Below, piece after piece: positions 1 through 8,010 of a stretch of DNA of 64,000 nt (the first letter of the stretch is position 1; the number at the start of each line of letters is the position of its first letter). The stretch spans positions 1 through 64,000 of the forward strand of contig JAAELY010000029.1 in the NCBI GenBank assembly GCA_024226335.1. The letters are read 5' to 3'. Under the pieces are notes generated by a model. The model did no database searches. It worked only from the letters and a program-made list of their open reading frames with translations, and was not told the origin of the DNA. The translations under genes and the position numbers were made by a program. This DNA is from a bacterium. GTDB lineage: Bacteria > Myxococcota_A > UBA9160 > SZUA-336.

Positions 1-498
1 ATGAACTTCCAACCCTGCGAAGTTCGGTGGAAATCACATTCAGGGTTGGGGCAGAAGGGCGGCTTGCGACAGGCCGGGAGTTCGCGCATTCCCGGTCACT
101 ACGCACACCCCGTGCCAGGTACATTCTTCGGACCACAACTCATTGCTCACCCCGTCTGAACCGACTGCTGCCGATCCGTCGGATTGGTATCGCGGGCCAT
201 CGAAGCAGCCGGAATCCCGACCGTTACCCTCAATATGATCTGGCCATTTCAACGCGTCGTCGGAATGCCGCGGGTGGCGGTGATCGAACACCCGTTCGGG
301 CGTCCCTACGGAGATGTGGGGGATTCGAGCGGGCAGACGGCGGTCCTCGAAGCGGCGCTTTCGCTTTTTGAAAGCGCAAAGACGCCCGGGCAAATCGAGC
401 ACCTTCCCTTTGTCTGGCCTGAGGATCCCAAGGATACGAAGTGGCACCCCGCCGAGCCCTCGCCAATCAACGCATTGATGAAATCGCGCCGGTGTTGA
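1..498 (+). CDS. Selenoprotein-B-like (GrdB family) C-terminal part, in-frame UGA
   Basis: The frame is open from base 1 to the TGA at 496-498 except for one in-frame TGA at 157-159. Reading that codon as selenocysteine gives V-U-T-D-C-C-R-S-V, a UxxCxxS motif followed by GLVSRAIEAAGIPTV. This aligns without gaps, U on U, to the second copy at 15802-16710, and the alignment runs on through HPFGRPYGDVGD. That is the C-terminal half of the glycine/sarcosine/betaine reductase selenoprotein B family, a thiol/selenol redox family. The first 50 codons (bases 1-150) do not resemble the family, and the ATG at base 1 may be chance. The gene may therefore be cut by the window edge, frameshifted or decayed upstream. 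A TTG at 184 could start a shorter product without the redox motif, which would make little sense. The Sec reading is inference supported by the paralogue. Confidence 0.55.
157..187 (+). promoter_or_regulatory. Possible SECIS-like hairpin at the UGA of the first selenoprotein-like gene
   Basis: Just after the UGA at 157-159, CCGAC (161-165) can pair with GTCGG (178-182), leaving a 12-base loop. A few weaker pairs involving 159-160 and 184-185 could extend it. Position and size suit a bacterial SECIS, but the stem is short and the loop is wide, so it is much weaker than the hairpin of the second copy at 16314-16340. Confidence 0.25.
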
Positions 499-575
499 TC
501 GTTACCGAACGGGTCTGATCGGGACAGATCGGGAGAACTACGCGGATTGCCGGGACCCGAGCCTGGATCGGTTTC

Positions 576-1397
576 CTACTTGCCTACACGTCCGAACTTC
601 GGCGGGCGGCGCTTCACGAAACTCTGCACGCCTTCCTTGAAATCCGGTTGCTTGAGAGTCTGTTCCATCAGCCGATTGGCCTCGCGCATGGCGTCGCCAA
701 GGGGTTGCATCAATGCCTGGTAGACCTGCTGCTTCATGATGCGAAGCGAAGTAGGCGAACAGTTTGCGGCCAGTTCTCGCACGTACTCTCGGGCGGCCTC
801 GGCGACGTCTCCTTCGACCACGCGATTGACCAGTCCGAGTTGCAGCGCTTCCTGCGCGTCTACCTTGCGGGGATGCCAGAGCAGATCGAGTGCTCGTGAA
901 GGACCCAGGAGGCGAGGCAGAATCCAGCTCGAACCGTGTTCAGCGATCAGTCCGCGTTGCGAGAACGAGGTGCGGAACACGGCAGTTTGCGCTGCGAATC
1001 TCAGGTCGCAGAGGCACGCGATGACCAGGCCCAGGCCCGCCGCGGGTCCGTTGATCGCGGCGATTAGCGGTTTTCGGATCGAAAGCAGATAGCCGAAGGT
1101 CACCTGGAAGTCGGGACCCATCTCGGGGTCGCCGGGATGCGCTTTCAGGGCGGGATCGTCTTGCGGGCGGTTCAACTCCTGATCACCGGCCAGAGCGTCC
1201 ATGTCCATGCCTGCGCTAAATCCACGGCCTTCGCCGGTGAGCACGATCCCGACCACGTCTGCATCATCTTCCGCTCGTGCGATCGCGTGGCGGATTTCGG
1301 CCAGCAGGCGGCTGGTCAGCGCGTTGAGGCGATCCGGACGATTCAAGGTGATCGTCGCGACCGGCTCTTCTACCTCGTAGCGGATTTCCTGGTACAT
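576..1397 (-). CDS. Enoyl-CoA hydratase/isomerase family protein
   Basis: A 273-residue crotonase-fold protein of usual family length. The N-terminus has the strand signature ATITLNRPDRLNAL. The first oxyanion-hole segment is GRGFSAGMDM, and the second is INGPAAGLGLVIACLCD. A glutamate follows in GLIAEHGSSWILPRLLG, matching the position of one catalytic acid in hydratases. These enzymes act on acyl-CoA thioesters in the cytoplasm, typically in fatty-acid or aromatic-acid breakdown; the substrate cannot be read from sequence. It lies convergent with the selenoprotein-like fragment and reads on its own. A second paralogue is at 41444-42244, and the window holds other acyl-CoA genes (18260, 19648, 38984). 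Confidence 0.9.
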   Translation of the reverse strand: MYQEIRYEVEEPVATITLNRPDRLNALTSRLLAEIRHAIARAEDDADVVGIVLTGEGRGFSAGMDMDALAGDQELNRPQDDPALKAHPGDPEMGPDFQVTFGYLLSIRKPLIAAINGPAAGLGLVIACLCDLRFAAQTAVFRTSFSQRGLIAEHGSSWILPRLLGPSRALDLLWHPRKVDAQEALQLGLVNRVVEGDVAEAAREYVRELAANCSPTSLRIMKQQVYQALMQPLGDAMREANRLMEQTLKQPDFKEGVQSFVKRRPPKFGRVGK

Positions 1398-1524
1398 GCG
1401 TGGCCTCCTCGCTTCCGCGATTATCTCACGGCTGCGAGGACGTTTCCCAGTTGGTGCACCCAGGCCGTGGCCGGGCGGCCTGGAGGTCGCGTCCGGCGCT
1501 GGCTCGCGCGCAGGGAAAGGGCGC

Positions 1525-2442
1525 TCAGAGTCCCGCGTCTGCGAAGCCGCGGTGCATGCGATCGTCCGACGCTTTCCTCGCTCGGGTCGGCTTCGAGATA
1601 GCCGGTGTGAAACGGAAACTCTGCAGGGTCTGCCCGACTGTCATGCCGGAGACGCGCTCTGGATTCTCGCGAATCCGGCCGTGGTGAATCAATACGATTG
1701 AATCCCGCAACTCTTCCGGCAGTTCCCGGAGATCTTCGATGTGTGTGTGAACTGTGGTCTGGAAGTGCGGATCGAAACTGCACTCGTGGAACAGCAGATC
1801 GCCGCGTTCCGCATCGAAGTCGTCGAACAGCCGACTGTCGCGACTGAAGGTCGTATCACCACTCCAGCGGATTACCGGGCCTGTGCCGCGTTCGGGATCG
1901 AGTTCGAGAGTCAGGCCGCAAGCGGGGAAATCGGGGAGGTGGGGTACCGGGAACATGCTCAGATGCAGACGTCCTTCCGCCAGCTTCGCTCCTGCCTCAC
2001 CGATCGGATGGGCTTCAAAGTAGTCCTTGATCGTGGCGGTGCGCGACTCGTTCTGCCCGACCTTGATCCGGCCCATCTTTCCTTCGAGGCTGGCCCAGGC
2101 AGCGTGAAGTACCGCCGAACTCGAGTACAGAGCACCGGTTCGTGGGCACTGAAAACAGCCCCGGTAGCCGAAGTTCTCGAGGCCGTTCATGTGGTCGCCA
2201 TGCGTGTGGGTGAGCAGAACCCCATCCACATCGTCGTAGGTCAATCCCAGCCGATCGAGTTGTCGCCCACAGGTGCTTCCGCAGTCGATCAAGTAGCGAT
2301 ACAGGACGCGGGCGTCCTCGACGATTTCGATCAGGGCGCCCGTATTGGCGATCCCGAGGTCGGCATCGAACGCGGCTCCAATGCCCAGGAGCGTGAGCTT
2401 GAGTTGCCAGTCTCCCGGATTCGAGGGTTCATTCGACGCCAT
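1525..2442 (-). CDS. MBL-fold metallo-hydrolase
   Basis: A 305-residue metallo-beta-lactamase-fold hydrolase. The metal motif is clear: LLTHTHGDHMNGLENF (HxHxDH), with a later histidine in FPVPHLPDF, an aspartate in IRWSGDTTFS and a histidine in IVLIHHGRI. The N-terminus LTLLGIGAAFDADLGIANTGALI resembles the ribonuclease Z/arylsulfatase-like branch, where the strand is followed by a nucleophile-binding loop. I chose the ATG at 2442 because a GGAGAAGGA ribosome-binding site sits directly upstream and the similarity starts there. The longer frame to 2631 adds 63 unlikely residues. The substrate is unknown. Confidence 0.85.
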   Translation of the reverse strand: MASNEPSNPGDWQLKLTLLGIGAAFDADLGIANTGALIEIVEDARVLYRYLIDCGSTCGRQLDRLGLTYDDVDGVLLTHTHGDHMNGLENFGYRGCFQCPRTGALYSSSAVLHAAWASLEGKMGRIKVGQNESRTATIKDYFEAHPIGEAGAKLAEGRLHLSMFPVPHLPDFPACGLTLELDPERGTGPVIRWSGDTTFSRDSRLFDDFDAERGDLLFHECSFDPHFQTTVHTHIEDLRELPEELRDSIVLIHHGRIRENPERVSGMTVGQTLQSFRFTPAISKPTRARKASDDRMHRGFADAGL

Positions 2443-2686
2443 ACGGGTTCCTTCTCCGCGGTCTTCTTCTCGGGACCGCTGCTCGGCCATCGCCGGGCAA
2501 TCACCGGGCAATCGCCGTAGCGGAATTTTCGACCTCTTTCCGGGTTCCAGGCTGTGAACTGGTTCACAGTTGGAGGATTCCAGGGCGATTTTCCCGCAAT
2601 TGCGTCCATGCCAAAAACCCATTCCCGCCATATTGCCCAGATCGGCCCGTCTAGGAGGCCGTCGGGTTGCTCCTGGGCCGGGATCT

Positions 2687-3553
2687 TCAGATCAGGCGGG
2701 TGTTCTCCGGTTCGTCGATGACCGGGTTCTCGAGTGCTCCGATTCCCTCGATCTCCACACGGCAGACATCGCCGGGCTTCAGCCAGGCCGGCGGCTGCAT
2801 GTAGTGTGCGACGCCTCCCGGTGTTCCGGTGAAGATCAGATCCCCCGGTTCCAGCGTGAAGGCAGTGCTGAGATGCTCGATGATTGCCTCGGCATCGAAG
2901 ACCAGTTCCCGGGTATTCGACTCTTGCCGCAACTCGCCGTTGACCCAACAACGAATATCGTAGGCGGAAGCTGCGCCGATCTCTTCGTGGGTGACGATTG
3001 CAGGTCCGATCGGCGCGTGGGTATCGAAGGATTTGCCCATCGTCATGGTCTGAACGCGGTCTTGCCAGTCGCGCACACTCACGTCGTTGCCGATCGTGTA
3101 ACCGGCGATCACTTCGTGCGCGCGATTGCCAGGTACGTGACGGCAGCGGCGGCCGATCACGATGACCAGTTCGGCTTCGTAGTCCAGTTGTTCGGAAACC
3201 TTCGGTCGGTGAATCGCCTGGCCCGGCCCGATGATCGCAGTCGATTGCTTGTTGAACACGAGGGGAACCTTCGGAGTGTCGCGTCCTGTCTCCGCAATAT
3301 GATCCGCATAGTTGAGCCCGACAGCCAGGATCTTCGGGGGGCGCTGAATCGGAGCTTCCAGTTCGATCTCACCGAGAGCCAGTGTCGGCCCAGAAGCGTT
3401 GCTGGCCGTTTGCAAAGCTGTCTCGCCAGCCGCAAATAGAGCGCTCATCTCGCTGGGCAACGCGGGCGCGGCGGCCGAGAGATCGACAATCTCGTCGCCG
3501 CGCTGAACTCCGATCCGAGTGCGGCCGGAATGTGTGAACGTCACGAGTCTCAT
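2687..3553 (-). CDS. Fumarylacetoacetate hydrolase (FAH) family protein
   Basis: A 288-residue protein with the FAH-fold signatures in order: ILAVGLNYADHIAETG near the middle, then LDYEAELVIVIGRRC with the acidic metal ligands, then GYTIGNDVSVRDWQ, and finally DLIFTGTPGGVAHYM and GDVCRVEIEGIGALENPV at the C-terminus. These enzymes hydrolyse or decarboxylate acylpyruvates and related diketo acids, such as catechol or homoprotocatechuate breakdown products, using Mg2+ or Mn2+. The start is the ATG at 3553, where the family's MRLVTF N-terminus begins; the open frame runs on to 3676 without similarity. It is divergent from the thioredoxin-fold fusion gene, with about 75 bp between the starts. Confidence 0.92.
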   Translation of the reverse strand: MRLVTFTHSGRTRIGVQRGDEIVDLSAAAPALPSEMSALFAAGETALQTASNASGPTLALGEIELEAPIQRPPKILAVGLNYADHIAETGRDTPKVPLVFNKQSTAIIGPGQAIHRPKVSEQLDYEAELVIVIGRRCRHVPGNRAHEVIAGYTIGNDVSVRDWQDRVQTMTMGKSFDTHAPIGPAIVTHEEIGAASAYDIRCWVNGELRQESNTRELVFDAEAIIEHLSTAFTLEPGDLIFTGTPGGVAHYMQPPAWLKPGDVCRVEIEGIGALENPVIDEPENTRLI

Positions 3554-3627
3554 GGGAACTCCAGAAGATCTGATGGGGTAGGGTTGGCGCGCTGCAGGAG
3601 GATGCCCGCGGGCAGTATACTCACGCC

Positions 3628-5070
3628 ATGTCGAATACAGCGCCTCCTCCGCCTCTGCCTTCGGGAATTGTTGCATTCGTAAAGCGGGACTGTCCTACTT
3701 GTGAGCTGGTCGTACCCGTCCTTACTCAACTTGCGGCCAAGACGCAGCTCACGGTCTACACACAAGACGATCCCGCCTTTCCCGAAGGTGTGAACGCGAG
3801 CGACGACACATCTCTCGCGATGTCCTGGCATCACCGGATCGAGGCGGTGCCCACGATTGTTCGGGTCGAGGACGGAGTGGAGACGGAACGCCGGCTCGGC
3901 TGGCATCGCGGTGAGTGGCAGGAGCTTACGGGGGTATCGGATCTGGGAGCCGGATTGCCCGCAGAGCGACCCGGCTGCGGCTCTCTCTCCGTGGATCCGG
4001 ATATCGAGGTCGAGTTGCGCGTCCGCTTCGCGGGTTCGAGCCTGCGGGCGCGACGAGTCGAGATTGCGGACCTCGAAGATGAAATGGAAGCGGTCTTCGC
4101 GCGGGGCTGGAGTGACGGGCTGCCGGTCGTTCTTCCGACAGAGAAACGAGTGTTCTCGATGCTGGAGGGAACGACGCGCGCACCCGATGAGATCGTCGCG
4201 GTCGTCCCTCCCGACCTGGTCGAGTGTACGGTCGAGAAAGTCGCGATCAACGCGGTGATGGCGGGGTGCAAGCCGGAGTACCTGCCGGTGGTTCTGGCTG
4301 CGCTCGAAGCTGTGTGCAACGACCAGTTCAATATGCACGGTGTGCTGGCCACGACCATGGGAGTGGGGCCGATCGTCGTGGTGAACGGTCCGATTCGCCG
4401 TGCGATCGGCATGAACTCGGATGAGAACGTTCTAGGGCAGGGCAATCGCGCAAATTCCACGATCGGTCGTGCGTTGCAACTGGTGATTCGCAATCTGGGT
4501 GGCGGTCGTCCGGGAGAGGTCGATCGTGCGACCTATGGAAATCCGGGGAAGCTCGGCTTCTGCTTCGCGGAGGCTGAAGAGACGTCTCCATGGCAACCGC
4601 TTTCAACGGATTTCGGCTTCGAAGTGGGTGAGAGCACCGTGACCGTGTTCGCAGGAGAAGGGCCGCGTAACGTGGTCGATCAGCTCTCGCGCGACCCGGA
4701 ATCACTCGCGCGAACCCTCGCGGTCAATTTGCGAACGGTCCAGCATCCGAAGCTCGTCATGGCGTTCGACTGTATGTTGGTCATCGGTCCCGAACACGCG
4801 CGTGTTTTCAAACAGGCGGGCTGGAGCAAGAAGGACCTTCAGGCGAAGCTCCAGGAATTGCTGATGATCCCGGGTGAGGAACTGGTACGCGGAGCGGGAG
4901 GAATTGCAGAAGGTCTGCCCGAGTCCGTTCGCCCGGCGACGCTGCCGAAACTGCGCCCGGGTGGGCTCTTGATCGTTCACGCAGGTGGGGGTGCGGGTCT
5001 GTTCTCCGCCATCATAGGTGGCTGGGTGAACGGAGAGATGGGAAGTCAGCCCGTTTCCCGAAAGATCTAG
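3628..5070 (+). CDS. Thioredoxin-fold domain fused to a large conserved domain of unknown function
   Basis: A 480-residue fusion. Residues about 13-110 form a thioredoxin/glutaredoxin-like module with the CxxC pair Cys22-Pro-Thr-Cys25 in VAFVKRDCPTCELV and a cis-proline-like VPTIVRV near residue 75. From about residue 140 a long domain follows with motifs ARGWSDGLPVVLPTE, VEKVAINAVMAGCKPEY, VNGPIRRAIGMNS, GQGNRANSTIGRAL and GLFSAIIGGWVNGEMGS. From memory, this second domain occurs in conserved proteins found with UGSC-type (seleno)proteins; I could not check that. No signal peptide is visible, so it is probably cytoplasmic. Its position between two selenoprotein-B-like genes suggests a role in thiol/selenol redox chemistry, but that is inference. 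A CDS on the other strand starts only 75 bp upstream. Confidence 0.8.
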   Translation: MSNTAPPPPLPSGIVAFVKRDCPTCELVVPVLTQLAAKTQLTVYTQDDPAFPEGVNASDDTSLAMSWHHRIEAVPTIVRVEDGVETERRLGWHRGEWQELTGVSDLGAGLPAERPGCGSLSVDPDIEVELRVRFAGSSLRARRVEIADLEDEMEAVFARGWSDGLPVVLPTEKRVFSMLEGTTRAPDEIVAVVPPDLVECTVEKVAINAVMAGCKPEYLPVVLAALEAVCNDQFNMHGVLATTMGVGPIVVVNGPIRRAIGMNSDENVLGQGNRANSTIGRALQLVIRNLGGGRPGEVDRATYGNPGKLGFCFAEAEETSPWQPLSTDFGFEVGESTVTVFAGEGPRNVVDQLSRDPESLARTLAVNLRTVQHPKLVMAFDCMLVIGPEHARVFKQAGWSKKDLQAKLQELLMIPGEELVRGAGGIAEGLPESVRPATLPKLRPGGLLIVHAGGGAGLFSAIIGGWVNGEMGSQPVSRKI

Positions 5071-5079
5071 GCGGCTGGC

Positions 5080-6030
5080 TCAGCGCGGCCGGAGCAGGAC
5101 CTTCAGGATGCCGTGTTCTCGGGCGCGCTCGAAAGCGTGGACGGCGTCTTCAAGGTCGTAGCGCGAGTCGATCAAGGGGCGCGGATCGACAAGGCCTCGT
5201 TCGAGAGCTTCGATTGCGGGCGGAAACAGGCCGCAGCGCGAGCCGATGATCGTCAGTTCATCGATTACGATCCCGGCGGCCTCGACGGGCGTCGCGCCGT
5301 GGAACGTGCTCTTCAGTACCACGGTCCCGCGCGGACGAGTGCGCTCGATCGCAAGCTGCAAACCGGCGGCAACGCCCGTTGCCTCAACGGTGACATCGAA
5401 TTCTCCATCGGGTACCGAGTTCGCTGCCCATGTGTGCGCTCCGACTCGCTTTGCGAACTGCAGTTTTTCGGGGTGGTGACCCGCTGCATGCAACTCGCAA
5501 CCGGTTTGAGCCAGCACCATCGAGATCAGCAGGCCGAGCTTGCCGTCGCCCAGAACCAGTACCCGATCCCGTTCCGTGATCTCGACTTGTTCCAGGATCT
5601 CGAAAGCGGCTGCGAGGGGTTCGATGAAGACGGCGCAGTCGTCGTCGATCGCTTCGGGAACGACGAGCAGATTCCCGACAGGCACGACCACGTACTCTGC
5701 AAAACAGCCGTCTTTTCCCAGGATCCCGAGCACGCTGCGCTTTGCACAGTGGCGGGCCAGGCCCGTATTGCAGCGTTCGCAAGCTCCGCAGCCCAGATTG
5801 ATCTCAGAGGTCACGCGTTGGCCCAGCCAGGATGGGTCCTGGCACTCGACCACTTCGCCGACGAACTCGTGGCCCAGCGTGCCGCGGAAGTCCATATAGC
5901 CGCGCACGATCTCGAGATCGGTGTTGCACACACCCGCGAGTCTGACGCGGACCAGTGCATCGCCGGGACCCGGAGTTGGCCTGGGGACTTCTTCGATCAC
6001 CAGATCTGGGTGCATGCGAAGCGCGCGCAC
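5080..6030 (-). CDS. Zinc-dependent alcohol dehydrogenase (MDR family)
   Basis: A 316-residue medium-chain dehydrogenase. The catalytic zinc cysteine is in GVCNTDLEI, the ligand pair in GTLGHEFVGEV, and the four structural-zinc cysteines are in GCGACERCNTGLARHC. The nucleotide-binding fold begins at VLVLGDGKLGLLISMVLA. It is slightly shorter than the usual 340-350 residues. Members oxidise alcohols or polyols with NAD(P)+; the fold resembles sorbitol/threonine dehydrogenase-like proteins, but the substrate is not evident. It converges with the thioredoxin-fusion gene, with a 9-bp gap between stop codons. Confidence 0.9.
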   Translation of the reverse strand: MRALRMHPDLVIEEVPRPTPGPGDALVRVRLAGVCNTDLEIVRGYMDFRGTLGHEFVGEVVECQDPSWLGQRVTSEINLGCGACERCNTGLARHCAKRSVLGILGKDGCFAEYVVVPVGNLLVVPEAIDDDCAVFIEPLAAAFEILEQVEITERDRVLVLGDGKLGLLISMVLAQTGCELHAAGHHPEKLQFAKRVGAHTWAANSVPDGEFDVTVEATGVAAGLQLAIERTRPRGTVVLKSTFHGATPVEAAGIVIDELTIIGSRCGLFPPAIEALERGLVDPRPLIDSRYDLEDAVHAFERAREHGILKVLLRPR

Positions 6031-6165
6031 GGATTTGCTCCCTTCGTACTAGAGGTGCTCGAAGACGGAGTCTGTTCGCTGCGCTGGATTCGTCACCTCG
6101 AGTTCTAGATACTGCCACAGACAGAGCGCTCCACGGAGTCTGTTCTGAGCGGGAGAAGTCGGTTG

Positions 6166-7242
6166 ATGGACAAGCTACGCGTTCACGGTGCTGAGGTTTC
6201 GTACTTCACGGGAAAGCTCGAGGGCTATCTGAGGTACAAGGAGATTCCTTACGAACTCGTCGTGCCCGATATGCGCGTGCTCGCACGCGAGACCGGGGCC
6301 GCACAGATTCCTGCGATCGAACTGGCGGACGGTCGTTGGCTGACGGATACGACGCCAATCCTTCACTGGCTGGAAACTCAGCACCCCAAGCCCGAAGTGA
6401 TTCCCGCAGACCCTCTACAGGGGTTCTTCTCGAAACTGGTCGAAGACTACGCGGACGAATGGATGTGGCGACCGGCGATGCACTACCGCTGGAGTTACAA
6501 GCCCGACTCGATCCTGCTGCGCCGGCGCATTGCCGAAGAGTTGGGCGGGGGAGTCCCATTGCCCGGCTGGCTCAAGCGCTTCTTCATCTACCGGCGTCAA
6601 CTCGGCTGGTACGTAAAAGGGGATGCGGTTACGCGCAAGACACGCGCCCACGTAGAATCCGTGTACCTGAAGACGCTCGCTCACCTGCAAGTGATCTTCG
6701 AGCGACGCCCGTTCATGCTCGGACGGATTCCGACCCTTGCCGACTTCGGTTTCTTCGCTTCGATGTGGAGGCACTTCGCATTGGATCCGACGGCGAGTGC
6801 GATCATGAGGCGTCGAGCACCGGCCGTCTCTGAGTGGACGGCGAGGCTTTGGAATGCGCGCGCCAGTGGCACACAGGGATCCCTCGTTCCGGGAATTCCG
6901 GAGGACTGGTCACCCCTGCTAAACGAAATTGGCTCAGCCTATCTTCCCTATCTGTGCGAGAACGCGGAGGCCTGGAAGCGCAAGCAGAAGCGTTTTGACG
7001 CCGAGATCCAGGGAGTTCCCTATCGTCGCATCCCGATGTCCCGCTACCGGGTGTGGTGTCTCGAGCGGTTGCGGGCAAACTTCCAGGGCCTGCCCTCATC
7101 CGAGAGCAATCGCGCACAGGCAATCCTCGAAGCGCACGGTTGCTGGGAGCCACTCTGGCGGGTCGCGGAAACGGCGTCGGGGATCGACCCGGAAAATCGC
7201 GCGCCCTTCGCGCGCAGCATCAGGGTGCACTACAGCGAATAG
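6166..7242 (+). CDS. Glutathione S-transferase-like protein, long form
   Basis: A 358-residue protein whose N-terminal third is a thioredoxin-like GST domain (VSYFTGKLEGYLRYKEIPYE, then AAQIPAIELADGRWLTDTTPILHWLE with the cis-proline and the acidic/serine-like turn). A helical domain ending in LGRIPTLADFGFFASMW follows. About 120 extra residues at the C-terminus are not part of the classical GST fold. The ATG at 6166 follows a GGGAGAAG ribosome-binding site; the frame also allows TTG at 6163. A distant relative is at 54376-55719, which also has an extended C-terminus. Glutathione use and substrate are unproven. Confidence 0.8.
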   Translation: MDKLRVHGAEVSYFTGKLEGYLRYKEIPYELVVPDMRVLARETGAAQIPAIELADGRWLTDTTPILHWLETQHPKPEVIPADPLQGFFSKLVEDYADEWMWRPAMHYRWSYKPDSILLRRRIAEELGGGVPLPGWLKRFFIYRRQLGWYVKGDAVTRKTRAHVESVYLKTLAHLQVIFERRPFMLGRIPTLADFGFFASMWRHFALDPTASAIMRRRAPAVSEWTARLWNARASGTQGSLVPGIPEDWSPLLNEIGSAYLPYLCENAEAWKRKQKRFDAEIQGVPYRRIPMSRYRVWCLERLRANFQGLPSSESNRAQAILEAHGCWEPLWRVAETASGIDPENRAPFARSIRVHYSE

Positions 7243-7274
7243 CCCGAACGGGTGATGCTTTCCGTCATACGGGA

Positions 7275-7958
7275 TCAGCGTTGTAGGATGCTCGAGGCTC
7301 CCTTTGCGAAGTCTTCTCGGGCCTTCTCGTCCTTGAGCATGTTGGGTTGCTTGAAGGGCACTTCGACACCTCTACGGCATCCTGGCTTTTCCTTCATCGC
7401 GTCGAGCCAGCGGCGCAGGTTCGGCAGTTCGTCGATCGAAACTCCCGACCAGCGGTAAGTGCGCACCCAGCACCAGTTCGCGATGTCCGCGATCGAGTAG
7501 TCATCGCCAAGCCATTCACTCTGCCCAAGGCGTGAATCGAGCACTTCGAACAGTCGCCGAGACTCGTTCTGGTAGCGATCGATGACGGGTTGGAGTTTCT
7601 CGGGAAAGTAGCGGAAGAAGACATTGGCCTGTCCCATCATCGGGCCGATCCCACCCATCTGGAACATCAGCCATTGGATGACCCGCGCTCGCCCCTTCGC
7701 GTCCGTCGGCAGGAGTCTTCCGGCCTTTTCGGCCAGGTAGAGCATGATCGCTCCGGTCTCGAAAACCGCAAAGTCGTCCTCGTCGCGGTCGACGATTACG
7801 GGTATGCGACCGTTCGGATTGAGTTCGAGAAACGCGGCTTCTTTCTGCTGGTTCCGGGTCAGGTCGATGGCGTGGGTCTCATAGGGCATTCCCAGTTCTT
7901 CCAGGGTTACCGAAGCCTTGTGGCCGTTTGGAGTGGGCGAGGTGTAGAGATCGATCAC
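7275..7958 (-). CDS. Glutathione S-transferase family protein (YfcG/YghU-like)
   Basis: A 227-residue protein with a canonical two-domain GST layout. The N-terminus is [20 protein letters not shown] with the TSPTPNG active-site loop typical of the nu-class, disulfide-bond-reductase-like GSTs (E. coli YfcG/YghU). Next come [11 protein letters not shown] with the cis-proline and [12 protein letters not shown], the gamma-glutamyl-binding segment. The helical domain contains [16 protein letters not shown], the conserved N-capping box. Nu-class members use two glutathione molecules to reduce disulfides and peroxides; that activity is inferred from the loop. It converges with the long GST-like gene. 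Confidence 0.9.
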   Translation of the reverse strand: MIDLYTSPTPNGHKASVTLEELGMPYETHAIDLTRNQQKEAAFLELNPNGRIPVIVDRDEDDFAVFETGAIMLYLAEKAGRLLPTDAKGRARVIQWLMFQMGGIGPMMGQANVFFRYFPEKLQPVIDRYQNESRRLFEVLDSRLGQSEWLGDDYSIADIANWCWVRTYRWSGVSIDELPNLRRWLDAMKEKPGCRRGVEVPFKQPNMLKDEKAREDFAKGASSILQR

Positions 7959-8010
7959 GATGTCCTCCGCGTGCTGATTGCAGCGGGCGATAGTGGCACA
8001 AGCTTCGCTC

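Noticed and set aside
184-498. TTG-started ORF as the whole first gene
   Set aside because: The redox motif and the UGA lie upstream in the same frame and align with the paralogue. The TTG start would remove the catalytic half.
3550-4493. Long minus-strand ORFs opposite the thioredoxin-fusion gene
   Set aside because: These are high-GC antisense frames rich in arginine and serine, with no homology-like motif; the plus-strand gene has many conserved blocks.
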